A DNA stretch of 64,000 nt, from NCBI GenBank assembly GCA_029168955.1, contig JAPDOI010000171.1, positions 930,001-994,000 on the forward strand. The letters run 5' to 3'. This stretch comes from Aplectana chamaeleonis. Lineage: Eukaryota > Nematoda > Chromadorea > Rhabditida > Cosmocercidae. This document shows positions 43,508-56,514 of the stretch, piece by piece. Below the pieces are notes generated by a model. That model saw nothing but the letters and a program-made list of their open reading frames with translations. It was not told the DNA's origin and searched no databases. The first letter of the stretch is position 1. The number at the start of each line of letters is the position of its first letter. A program made the position numbers and the translations under genes.

Positions 43508-44398
43508 TGGGCGTCGATGATTGTACGATGGCAAGTCAACGTAAAAGCGCAGGGTTCCCTGTTACCAGGGCCGTTACAGGAGTGTGAAGTTGGTCATGCC
43601 GCGTGCATGCGCCCACCCCTACAGTTGCCCTCGTTCCCCAAAACAATACAGGGGCGGGCGGATACGGGGTGGAGCCAATTTCTCACGCAAGTAGTGGCAT
43701 TGCGGATCGTTTTCGACGTCGGAGACTTTGCATCTATTTATTTACTTCATACGTTCAAACGAACGCGCCAACTAACGAAAAAAAAGAACGCACAATAAAA
43801 AAATACAGAAACGCTGCATCAACACAAAAGTAAAAACAGCTGAACACACTGCTAGAAAGGAGAGTAAACAAAATAGTAAACAGGTAGTAAACAAACAAAA
43901 TTGAACAGAGATTGAATATCCAGAAAGAATCCGGAAAGAATTAATCGAACAGAAGGGGAGGTAAAAGCAGTTGAAAAAACCGTCAAAAATGAAAGGGAAG
44001 AGAAGGACATTAAAACAGGAAAACGCGGCAGGGATAACGACCTGTAAACTGGTGAAGGTTTGAGATGGGTGTGCGCGAGATCTGAAATAGCCCGTGCTCA
44101 GCATGCATACCAACGAGGCTTTTCTTGGCCGTGCCACAACCATACATAGTGGAATGGCACCGACAGGCTATGGCACTCTGATACATGCCGGAATGTCGGA
44201 ACATGGGTTTACTGGCTGCCTTCATAGAACCGGCAAGTGGTCAAGTAGCCCCTGTCAAGCAATAAAGTGATCCATTGAAAGGATGTTAGGGAAATATGGT
44301 AGGGGTATCATGCCATTCTTCAAGACTTTCACCAAAAACACCAGTCAAAAGTCCATAGCGCGGTATTCGAATATCAATTCAAACACAATCCGAGTAGG
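43508..44398. other. Array-proximal flank, no supported gene
   Basis: 43770-44040 is A-rich on the plus strand (AAACAAAATAGTAAACAGGT); the resulting hydrophobic minus-strand frame is compositional. 44040-44398 looks single-copy and leads directly into the array. Confidence 0.4.
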
Positions 44399-45063
44399 GA
44401 TGTGCAATACATCATGGGAATGTGGGCAGGACCCCAGTATGGGTGTGCAGGATGTCATGGAGTGTGTGGAGGACCTCAGTAGGAGTGTGCAGGGCATCAG
44501 GGGACGTGAACAGGACCCCAGTAGTAGTGTGAAGGACACAATGGGACGTGTGCAGGACCGCTACAGGGCTGTGCAGGATGGCATGGAATGTGTGCAGGAC
44601 CTCAGTAGGAGTGTGCAGGGCATTAGGGGTCGTGAACAGGACCCCAGTAGGAGTGTGCAGGACATCATGGGACGTGTGCAGGACCGCAGTAGGGGTTCGC
44701 GTGACGTCATGGTATGTGTGCAGGAGCCCAGTAAGGATGTGCAGGACATTATGGGACGTGAGCAGGACCGCAGTAGGGTTGTGCAGGATGTCATGGAATG
44801 TATGCAGGACCTCAGTAGGAGTGTGCGGGACATCATGGGACGTGTGCAGGACCGCAATAGGGGTGTGCGGGATGTCATGGAATGTGTGCAGGACCTCAGT
44901 AGGAGAGTGCAGGACATCGTTTGACGTGTGCAGGACAGGATGTCATGGACATCTGTGCAGGACCGCAGAAGGGGTGTGCAAGATGTCAAGGAATTTGTGC
45001 AGAACCCCAGTAGGGATGTGCAGGACATCATGGGACGTGTACAGGACTCCAGTGGGAGTGTAC

Positions 45064-48000
45064 AGGATGTCATGGAATGTGTGCATGACCTCAGTAGGAG
45101 TGTGCAGGGTAACATGGGACGTGAACAGTACCCCAGTACGAGTGTGCAGGACATCATGGGATGTGTCCAGGGCCTCAGTAGGAGAGTGCAGAACATCATG
45201 GGACGTGTGCAGGACCGCATTAGGGGTGTGCAGGATGTCATGGAATGTGTGCAGGACCTCAGTAGGAGTGTGCGGGACATCATGGGACGTGTGCAGGACC
45301 GCAATAGGGGTGTGCAGGATGTCATGGAATGTATGCAGGGCCTCAGTAGGAGTGTGCAGGACATCATGGTACGTGTGCAGGACCGCAGTCGGGGTGTGCA
45401 AGATAACATGGAATGTGTGCAGGACCTTAGTAGGAGTGTGCAGGACATCGTTTGACGTGTGCAGAACCGCAGTAGGGGTGTGCAGGATGTCATGGAATGT
45501 GTGCAGGAACTCAGTCGAAGTGTGCAAGACATCCTATGACGTGCGCAGGACCCCAGTAGGGGTGTGCCGGAAGTCGTAGAATGTGTGGAGGACCTCAGTA
45601 GGAATGTGCAGGACATCATGGGACGTGTGCAGGACCGCAATAGGGTGTGCAGGATGTCATGGAATGTGTGCAGGATCTTAGTAGAAATGTGCAGGTTATC
45701 ATGGGACGTGTTCATGACCGCAATAGGAGTGTGCAGGATGTCATTGAATGTGTGCAGAACCTCAGTAGGAGTGTGCAGAACATCATGGGATGTGTGCAGG
45801 ACCGCAGTAGGGGTGTGGGGGATGTCATGGAATGTGTGCAGGACCTCAGTAGGAGTGTGCAGGACATCATGAAACGTGTGCAAAACCGCAATAGGGGTGT
45901 GCAGGATGTCATGGAATGTGTGCAGGATCTTAGTAGAAATGTGCAGGTTATCATGGGACGTGTTCATGACCGCAATAGGAGTGTGCAGGATGTCTTTGAA
46001 TGTGTGCAGAACCTCAGTAGGAGTGTGCAGAACATCATGGGATGTGTGCAGGACCGCAGCAGGGGTGTGGGGGATGTCATGGAATGTGTGCAGGATCTTA
46101 GTAGAAATGTGCAGGTTATCATGGGACGTGTTCATGACCGCAATAGGAGTGTGCAGGATGTCATTGAATGTATGCAGGACCTCAGTAGGAGTGTGCAGGA
46201 CATCATGGTACGTGTGCAGGACCGCAGTAGGGGTGTGCACGATATCATGTAATGTGAGCAGGACCTCGGTAGGAGTTTGCAGGACATCGTTTGACGTATG
46301 CAGGACCGCTGTAGGAGTGTGCAGGATGTCATGGAATGTGTGCAGGACGTCGTAGAATGTGTGCAGGAACCCAGCAGGGATGTGCAGGACATCATGGGAA
46401 GTGTGCAGGACCGCTTTAGGGGTGTGCAGGACATCATGGGAACTGTGCAGGACCGCAATAAGGGTGTGCAGGACATCATGAGACGTGCGCAGGACCGCAA
46501 AAGGGCTGTGCAGGATGGCATGGAATGTATGCAGGACCTCAGCAGGGATGTGCAGGACATCATATGACGTGTGCAGGACAGGATGTCATGGACATCTGTG
46601 CAGGACCGCAGTAGGGGTGTGCAAGATGTCATGGAATGAGTGCAGGACCTCAGTAGGAGTGTGCAGGATGTCATTGAATGTGTGCAGAACCTCAGTAGGA
46701 GTGTGCAGAACATCATGGGATGTGTGCAGGACCGCAGTAGGGGTGTGGGGGATGTCATGGAATGTGTGCAGGACCTCAGTAGGAGTGTGCAGGACATCAT
46801 GAAACGTGTGCAAAACCGCAATAGGGGTGTGCAGGATGTCATGGAATGTGTGCATGACCTCAGTAGGAGTGTGCAGGGTAACATGGGACGTGAACAGTAC
46901 CCCAGTACGAGTGTGCAGGACATCATGGGATGTGTCCAGGGCCTCAGTAGGAGAGTGCAGAACATCATGGGACGTGTGCAGGACCGCATTAGGGGTGTGC
47001 AGGATGTCATGGAATGTGTGCAGGACCTCAGTAGGAGTGTGCGGGACATCATGGGACGTGTGCAGGACCGCAATAGGGGTGTGCAGGATGTCATGGAATG
47101 TATGCAGGGCCTCAGTAGGAGTGTGCAGGACATCATGGTACGTGTGCAGGACCGCAGTCGGGGTGTGCAAGATAACATGGAATGTGTGCAGGACCTTAGT
47201 AGGAGTGTGCAGGACATCGTTTGACGTGTGCAGAACCGCAGTAGGGGTGTGCAGGATGTCATGGAATGTGTGCAGGAACTCAGTCGAAGTGTGCAAGACA
47301 TCCTATGACGTGCGCAGGACCCCAGTAGGGGTGTGCCGGAAGTCGTAGAATGTGTGGAGGACCTCAGTAGGAATGTGCAGGACATCATGGGACGTGTGCA
47401 GGACCGCAATAGGGTGTGCAGGATGTCATGGAATGTGTGCAGGATCTTAGTAGAAATGTGCAGGTTATCATGGGACGTGTTCATGACCGCAATAGGAGTG
47501 TGCAGGATGTCATTGAATGTGTGCAGAACCTCAGTAGGAGTGTGCAGAACATCATGGGATGTGTGCAGGACCGCAGTAGGGGTGTGGGGGATGTCATGGA
47601 AAGTGTGCAGGACCTCAGTAGGAGTGTGCAGGACATCATGAAACGTGTGCAAAACCGCAATAGGGGTGTGCAGGATGTCATGGAATGTGTGCAGGATCTT
47701 AGTAGAAATGTGCAGGTTATCATGGGACGTGTTCATGACCGCAATAGGAGTGTGCAGGATGTCTTTGAATGTGTGCAGAACCTCAGTAGGAGTGTGCAGA
47801 ACATCATGGGATGTGTGCAGGACCGCAGCAGGGGTGTGGGGGATGTCATGGAATGTGTGCAGGATCTTAGTAGAAATGTGCAGGTTATCATGGGACGTGT
47901 TCATGACCGCAATAGGAGTGTGCAGGATGTCATTGAATGTATGCAGGACCTCAGTAGGAGTGTGCAGGACATCATGGTACGTGTGCAGGACCGCAGTAGG

Positions 48001-48594
48001 GGTGTGCACGATATCATGTAATGTGTGCAGGACCTCGGTAGGAGTTTGCAGGACATCGTTTGACGTATGCAGGACCGCTGTAGGAGTGTGCAGGATGTCA
48101 TGGAATGTGTGCAGGACGTCGTAGAATGTGTGCAGGAACCCAGCAGGGATGTGCAGGACATCATGGGAAGTGTGCAGGACCGCTTTAGGGTGTGCAGGAC
48201 ATCATGGGAACTGTGCAGGACCGCAATAAGGGTGTGCAGGACATCATGAGACGTGCGCAGGACCGCAAAAGGGCTGTGCAGGATGGCATGGAATGTATGC
48301 AGGACCTCAGCAGGGATGTGCAGGACATCATATGACGTGTGCAGGACAGGATGTCATGGACATCTGTGCAGGACCGCAGTAGGGGTGTGCAAGATGTCAT
48401 GGAATGAGTGCAGGACCTCAGTAGGAGTGTGCAGGATGTCATTGAATGTGTGCAGAACCTCAGTAGGAGTGTGCAGAACATCATGGGATGTGTGCAGGAC
48501 CGCAGTAGGGGTGTGGGGGATGTCATGGAATGTGTGCAGGACCTCAGTAGGAGTGTGCAGGACATCATGAAACGTGTGCAAAACCGCAATAGGG
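45064..48594. repeat. 1769-bp higher-order repeat, two tandem copies
   Basis: 45064-46826 recurs as 46833-48594 at an offset of 1769 bp (1768 after a lost G at about 48188). Idiosyncratic units such as CAGGATGTCATGGACATCTG and AACTCAGTCGAAGTGTGCAA keep their positions. Differences are only a handful of single bases. Confidence 0.85.
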
Positions 48595-51500
48595 GTGTGC
48601 AGGATGTCATGGAATGTGTGCAGGATCTTAGTAGAAATGTGCAGGTTATCATGGGACGTGTTCATGACCGCAATAGGAGTGTGCAGGATGTCATTGAATG
48701 TGTGCAGAACCTCAGTAGGAGTGTGCAGAACATCATGGGATGTGTGCAGGACCGCAGCAGGGGTGTGGGGGATGTCATGGAATGTGTGCAGGATCTTAGT
48801 AGAAATGTGCAGGTTATCATGGGACGTGTTCATGACCGCAATAGGAGTGTGCAGGATGTCATTGAATGTATGCAGGACCTCAGTAGGAGTGTGCAGGACA
48901 TCATGGTACGTGTGCAGGACCGCAGTAGGGGTGTGCAAGATATCATGTAATGTGTGCAGGACCTCGGTAGGAGTTTGCAGGACATCGTTTGACGTATGCA
49001 GGACCGCTGTAGGAGTGTGCAGGATGTCATGGAATGTGTGCAGGACGTCGTAGAATGTGTGCAGGAACCCAGCAGGGATGTGCAGGACATCATGGGACGT
49101 GTGCAGGACCGCTTTAGGGGTGTGCAGGACATCATGGGAACTGTGCAGGACCGCAATAAGGGTGTGCAGGACATCATGAGACGTGCGCAGGACCGCAAAA
49201 GGGCTGTGCAGGATGGCATGGAATGTATGCAGGACCTCAGCAGGGATGTGCAGGACATCATATGACGTGTGCAGGACAGGATGTCATGGACATCTGTGCA
49301 GGACCGCAGTAGGGGTGTGCAAGATGTCATGAAATGAGTGCAGGACCTCAGTAGGAGTGTGCAGGGTAACATGGGACGTGAACAGTACCCCAGTACGAGT
49401 GTGCAGGACATCATGGGATGTGTGCAGGGCCTCAGTAGGAGTGTGCAGAACATCATGGGACGTGTGCAGGACCGCATTAGGGGTGTGCAGGATGTCATGG
49501 AATGTGTGCAGGACCTCAGTAGGAGTGTGCGGGACATCATGGAACGTGTGCAGGACCGCAATAGGGGTGTGCAGGATGTCATGGAATGTATGCAGGGCCT
49601 CAGTAGGAGTGTGCAGGACATCATGGTACGTGTGCAGGACCGCAGTCGGGGTGTGCAAGATAACATGGAATGTGTGCAGGACCTTAGTAGGAGTGTGCAG
49701 GACATCGTTTGACGTGTGCAGAACCGCAGTAGGGGTGTGCAGGATGTCATGGAATGTGTGCAGGAACTCAGTAGAAGTGTGCAAAACATCCTATGACGTG
49801 CGCAGGACCCCAGTAGGGGTGTGCCGGAAGTCGTAGAATGTGTGGAGGACCTCAGTAGGAATGTGCAGGACATCATGGGACGTGTGCAGGACCGCGATAG
49901 GGTGTCCAGGATGTCATGGAATGTGTGCAGGATCTTAGTAGAAATGTGCAGGTTATCATGGGACGTGTTCATGACCGCAATAGGAGTGTGCAGGATGTCA
50001 TTGAATGTATGCAGGACCTCAGCAGGGATGTGCAGGACATCATATGACGTGTGCAGGACCGCAGTAGGGGTGTGGGGGATGTCATGGAATGTGTGCAGGA
50101 CCTCAGTAGGAGTGTGCAGGACATCATGAAACGTGTGCAAAACCGCAATAGGGGTGTGCAGGATGTCATGGAATGTGTGCAGGAACTCAGTAGAAGTGTG
50201 CAAGACATCCTATGACGTGCGCAGGACCCCAGTAGGGGTGTGCCGGAAGTCGTAGAATGTGTGGAGGACCTCAGTAGGAATGTGCAGGACATCATGGGAC
50301 GTGTGCAGGACCGCAATAGGGTGTGCAGGATGTCATGGAATGTGTGCAGGATCTTAGTAGAAATGTGCAGGTTATCATGGGACGTGTTCATGACCGCAAT
50401 AGGAGTGTGCAGGATGTCATTGAATGTGTGCAGAACCTCAGTAGGAGTGTGCAGAACATCATGGGATGTGTGCAGGACCGCAGTAGGGGTGTGGGGGATG
50501 TCATGGAATGTGTGCAGGATCTTAGTAGAAATGTGCAGGTTATCATGGGACGTGTTCATGACCGCAATAGGAGTGTGCAGGATGTCATTGAATGTATGCA
50601 GGACCTCAGTAGGAGTGTGCAGGACATCATGGTACGTGTGCAGCACCGCAGTAGGGGTGTGCAAGATATGATGTAATGTGTGCAGGACCTCGGTAGGAAT
50701 TTGCAGGACATCGTTTGACGTATGCAGGACCGCTGTAGGAGTGTGCAGGATGTCATGGAATGTGTGCAGGACGTCGTAGAATGTGTGCAGGAACCCAGCA
50801 GGGATGTGCAGAACATCATGGGACGTGTGCAGGACCGCTTTAGGGGTGTGCAGGACATCATGGGAACTGTGCAGGACCGCAATAAGGGTGTGCAGGACAT
50901 CATGAGACGTGCGCAGGACCGCAAAAGGGCTGTGCAGGATGGCATGGAATGCATGCAGGACCTCAGCAGGGATGTGCAGGACATCATATGACGTGTGCAG
51001 GACAGGATGTCATGGACATCTGTGCAGGACCGCAGTAGGGGTGTGCAAGATGTCATGGAATGAGTGCAGGACCTCAGTAGGAGTGCAGGACATCATGGGA
51101 CGTGTGCAGGACCGAAGTAGGGATGTGCAGGACATCATATGACGTGTGCAGGACAGGATGTCATGGACATCTGTGCAGGGCCCCAGTAGGAGTGCGAAGA
51201 TCATCACGGGACGTGTGCAGGGCCCCATTAGGAGTGCGAAGATCATCATGGTACGTGTGCAGGACCGCAGTAGGGGTGTGCAAGATATCATGTAATGTGT
51301 GAAGGACCTCGGTAGGAGTTTGCAGGACATCGTTTGACGTATGCAGGACAGCAGTAGGAGTGTGCAGGATGTCATGGAATGTGTGCAGGACGTCGTAGAA
51401 TGTGTGCAGGAACCCAGCAGGGATGTGCAGGACATCATGGGACGTGTGCAGGACAGCTTTAGGGGTGTGCAGGACATCATGGGAACTGTGCAGGACCGCA

Positions 51501-54500
51501 ATAAGGGTGTGCAGGACATCATGTGACGTGCGCAGGACCGCAAAAGGGCTGTGCAGGATGGCATGGAATGTATGCAGGACCTCAGCAGGGATGTGCAGGA
51601 CATCATATGACGTGTGCAGGACAGGATGTCATGGACATCTGTGCAGGACCGCAGTACGGGTGTGCAAGATGTCATGGAATGAGTGCAGGTCCTCAGTAGG
51701 AGTGCAGGGCACCATGCGACGTGAACAGGGCCCTAGTTGGAGTATGGAGGACATCATGGGACGTGTGCAGGACCCCAGTAATGATGGGCAGGACATCATG
51801 GGATGTGTGCAGGACCGCATTAGGGGTGTACAGGATGTCATGGAATGTGTGCAGGACCTCAGTAGGAGTGTGCGGGACATCATGGGACGTGTGCAGGACC
51901 GCAATAGGGGTGTGCAGGATGTCATGGAATGTATGCAGGGCCTCAGTAGGAGTGTGCAGGACATCATGGGATGTGTGCAGGACCGCAGTAGGGGTGTGGG
52001 GGATGTCATGGAATGTGTGCAGGACCTCAGTAGGAGTGTGCAGGACATCATGAAACGTGTGCAAAACCGCAATAGGGGTGTGCAGGATGTCATGGAATGT
52101 GTGCAGGATCTTAGTAGAAATGTGCAGGTTATCATGGGACGTGTTCATGACCGCAATAGGAGTGTGCAGGATGTCATTGAATGTGTGCAGAACCTCAGTA
52201 GGAGTGTGCAGGACATCATGAAACGTGTGCAAAACCGCAGCAGGGGTGTGGGGGATGTCATGGAATGTGTGCAGGATCTTAGTAGAAATGTGCAGGTTAT
52301 CATGGGACGTGTTCATGACCGCAATAGGAGTGTGCAGGATGTCATTGAATGTATGCAGGACCTCAGTAGGAGTGTGCAGGACATCATGGTACGTGTGCAG
52401 GACCGCAGTAGGGGTGTGCACGATATCATGTAATGTGTGCAGGACCTCGGTAGGAGTTTGCAGGACATCGTTTGACGTATGCAGTACCGCTGTAGGAGTG
52501 TGCAGGATGTCATGGAATGTGTGCAGGACGTCGTAGAATGTGTGCAGGAACCCAGCAGGGATGTGCAGGACATCATGGGACGTGTGCAGGACCGCTTTAG
52601 GGGTGTGCAGGACATCATGGGAACTGTGCAGGACCGCAATAAGGGTGTGCAGGACATCATGAGACGTGCGCAGGACCGCAAAAGGGCTGTGCAGGATGGC
52701 ATGGAATGTATGCAGGACCTCAGCAGGGATGTGCAGGACATCATATGACGTGTGCAGGACAGGATGTCATGGACATCTGTGCAGGACCGCAGTAGGGGTG
52801 TGCAAGATGTCATGGAATGAGTGCAGGACCTCAGTAGGAGTGTGCAGGATGTCATTGAATGTGTGCAGAACCTCAGTAGGAGTGTGCAGAACATCATGGG
52901 ATGTGTGCAGGACCGCAGTAGGGGTGTGGGGGATGTCATGGAATATGTGCAGGACCTCAGTAGGAGTGTGCAGGACATCATGAAACGTGTGCAAAACCGC
53001 AATAGGGGTGTGCAGGATGTCATGGAATGTGTGCAGGATCTTAGTAGAAATGTGCAGGTTATCATGGGACGTGTTCATGACCGCAATAGGAGTGTGCAGG
53101 ATGTCATTGAATGTGTGCAGAACCTCAGTAGGAGTGTGCAGAACATCAGGGGATGTGTGCAGGACCGCAGCAGGGGTGTGGGGGATGTCATGGAATGTGT
53201 GCAGGATCTTAGTAGAAATGTACAGGTTATCATGGGACGTGTTCATGACCGCAATAGGAGTGTGCAGGATGTCATTGAATGTATGCAGGACCTCAGTAGG
53301 AGTGTGCAGGACATCATGGTACGTGTGCAGGACCGCAGTAGGGGTGTGCAAGATATCATGTAATGTGTGCAGGACCTCGGTAGGAGTTTGCAGGACATCG
53401 TTTGACGTATGCAGGACCGCTGTAGGAGTGTGCAGGATGTCATGGAATGTGTGCAGGACGTCGTAGAATGTGTGCAGGAACCCAGCAGGGATGTGCAGGA
53501 CATCATGGGACGTGTGCAGGACCGCTTTAGGGGTGTGCAGGACATCATGGGAACTGTGCAGGACCACAATAAGGGTGTGCAGGACATCATGAGACGTGCG
53601 CAGGACCGCAAAAGGGCTGTGCAGGATGGCATGGAATGGATGCAGGACCTCAGCAGGGATGTGCAGGACATCATATGACGTGTGCAGGACAGGATGTCAT
53701 GGACATCTGTGCAGGACCGCAGTAGGGGTGTGCAAGATGTCATGGAATGAGTGCAGGACCTCAGTAGGAGTGTGCAGGGTAACATGGGACGTGAACAGTA
53801 CCCCAGCACGAGTGTGCAGGACATCATGGGATGTGTGCAGGGCCTCAGTAGGAGTGTGCAGAACATCATGGGACGTGTGCAGGACCGCATTAGGGGTGTG
53901 CAGGATGTCATGGAATGTGTGCAGGACTTCAGTAGGAGTGTGCGGGACATCATGGGACGTGTGCAGGACCGCAATAGGGGTGTGCAGGATGTCATGGAAT
54001 GTATGCAGGGCCTCAGTAGGAGTGTGCAGGACATCATGGTACGTGTGCAGGACCGCAGTCGGGGTGTGCAAGATAACATGGAATGCGTGCAGGACCTTAC
54101 TAGGAGTGTGCAGGACATCGTTTGACGTGTGCAGAACCGCAGTAGGGGTGTGCAGGATGTCATGGAATGTGTGCAGGAACTCAGTAGAAGTGTGCAAGAC
54201 ATCCTATGACGTGCGCAGGACCCCAGTAGGGGTGTGCCGGAAGTCGTAGAATGTGTGGAGGACCTCAGTAGGAATGTGCAGGACATCATGGGACGTGTGC
54301 AGGACCGCAATAGGGTGTCCAGGATGTCATGGAATGTGTGCAGGATCTTAGTAGAAATGTGCAGGTTATCATGGGACGTGTTCATGACCGCAATAGGAGT
54401 GTGCAGGATGTCATTGAATGTATGCAGGACCTCAGCAGGGATGTGCAGGACATCATATGACGTGTGCAGGACCGCAGTAGGGGTGTGGGGGATGTCATGG

Positions 54501-56297
54501 AATGTGTGCAGGACCTCAGTAGGAGTGTGCAGGACATCATGAAACGTGTGCAAAACCGCAATAGGGGTGTGCAGGATGTCATGGAATGTGTGCAGGAACT
54601 CAGTAGAAGTGTGCAAGACATCCTATGACGTGCGCAGGACCCCAGTAGGGGTGTGCCGGAAGTCGTAGAATGTGTGGAGGACCTCAGTAGGAATGTGCAG
54701 GACATCACGGGACGTGTGCAGGACCGCAATAGGGTGTGCAAGATAACATGGAATGTGTGCAGGACCTTAGTAGGAGTGTGCAGGACATCGTTTGACGTGT
54801 GCAAAACCGCAATAGGGGTGTGCAGGATGTCATGGAATGTGTGCAGGATCTTAGTAGAAATGTGCAGGTTATCATGGGACGTGTTCATGACCGCAATAGG
54901 AGTGTGCAGGATGTCATTGAATGTGTGCAGAACCTCAGTAGGAGTGTGCAGAACATCATGGGATGTGTGCAGGACCGCAGTAGGGGTGTGGGGGATGTCA
55001 TGGAATGTGTGCAGGATCTTAGTAGAAATGTGCAGGTTATCATGGGACGTGTTCATGACCGCAATAGGAGTGTGCAGGATGTCATTGAATGTATGCAGGA
55101 CCTCAGTAGGAGTGTGCAGGACATCATGGTACGTGTGCAGCACCACAGTAGGGGTGTGCAAGATATGATGTAATGTGTGCAGGACCTCGGTAGGAGTTTG
55201 CAGGACATCGTTTGACGTATGCAGGACCGCTGTAGGAGTGTGCAGGATGTCATGGAATGTGTGCAGGACGTCGTAGAATGTGTGCAAGAACCCAGCAGGG
55301 ATGTGCAGGACATCATGGGACGTGTGCAGGACCGCTTTAGGGGTGTGCAGGACATCATGGGAACTGTGCAGGACCGCAATAAGGGTGTGCAGGACATCAT
55401 GAGACGTGCGCAGGACCGCAAAAGGGCTGTGCAGGATGGCATGGAATGCATGCAGGACCCCAGCAGGGATGTGCAGGACATCATATGACGTGTGCAGGAC
55501 AGGATGTCATGGACATCTGTGCAGGACCGCAGTAGGGGTGTGCAAGATGTCATGGAATGAGTGCAGGACCTCAGTAGGAGTGCAGGACATCATGGGACGT
55601 GTGCAGGACCGAAGTAGGGATGTGCAGGACATCATATGACGTGTGCAGGACAGGATGTCATGGACATCTGTGCAGGGCCCCAGTAGGAGTGCGAAGATCA
55701 TCACGGGACGTGTGCAGGGCCCCAGTAGGAGTGCGAAGATCATCATGGTACGTGTGCAGGACCGCAGTAGGGGTGTGCAAGATATCATGTAATGTGTGAA
55801 GGACCTCGGTAGGAGTTTGCAGGACATCGTTTGACGTATGCAGGACCGCAGTAGGAGTGTGCAGGATGTCATGGAATGTGTGCAGGACGTCGTAGAATGT
55901 GTGCAGGAACCCAGCAGGGATGTGGAGGACATCATGAGACGTGTGCAGGACAGCTTTAGGGGTGTGCAGGACATCATGGGAACTGTGCAGGACCGCAATA
56001 AGGGTGTGCAGGACATCATGTGACGTGCGCAGGACCGCAAAAGGGCTGTGCAGGATGGCATGGAATGTATGCAGGACCTCAGCAGGGATGTGCAGGACAT
56101 CATATGACGTGTGCAGGACAGGATGTCATGGACATCTGTGCAGGACCGCAGTAGGGGTGTGCAAGATGTCATGGAATGAGTGCAGGACCTCAGTAGGAGT
56201 GCAGGGCACCATGCGACGTGAACAGGGCCCTAGTTGGAGTATGGAGGACATCATGGGACGTGTGCAGGACCCCAGTAATGATGGGCAGGACATCACG
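47820..56297. repeat. ~4.4-kb higher-order repeat, two copies
   Basis: About 47820-51800 recurs as about 52232-56297. The offset is 4412-4413 bp to about 50.3 kb, and 4497 bp after an 84-bp addition (four units) near 54.73-54.81 kb. Private marks such as the GGCCCCAGTAGGAGTGCGAA segments (51178-51245 and 55675-55740) are in both. Confidence 0.85.
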
Positions 56298-56514
56298 GGA
56301 CGTGTGCAGGGCCCCAGTAGGAGTGCGAAGATCATCATGGTACGTGTGCAGGACCGCAGTAGGGGTGTGCAAGATATCATGTAATGTGTGAAGGACCTCG
56401 GTAAGAGTTTGCAGGGCATCGTTTGACGTATGCAGGACCGCAGGAGGAGTGTGCAGGATGTCATGGAATGTGTGCAGGACGTCGTAGAATGTGTGCAGGA
56501 ACCCAGCAGGGATG

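Noticed and set aside
43772..44143. Hydrophobic 123-codon minus ORF as a membrane protein
   Set aside because: Results from A-rich composition on the plus strand; no start context or homologous motif.
44561..48009. Minus-strand ORFs of 559 and 625 codons in array 2 as Cys/Ser-rich proteins
   Set aside because: They switch heptad type (VLHTxxx to SCTxxxx) where unit length changes shift the frame, which a constrained protein would not do.
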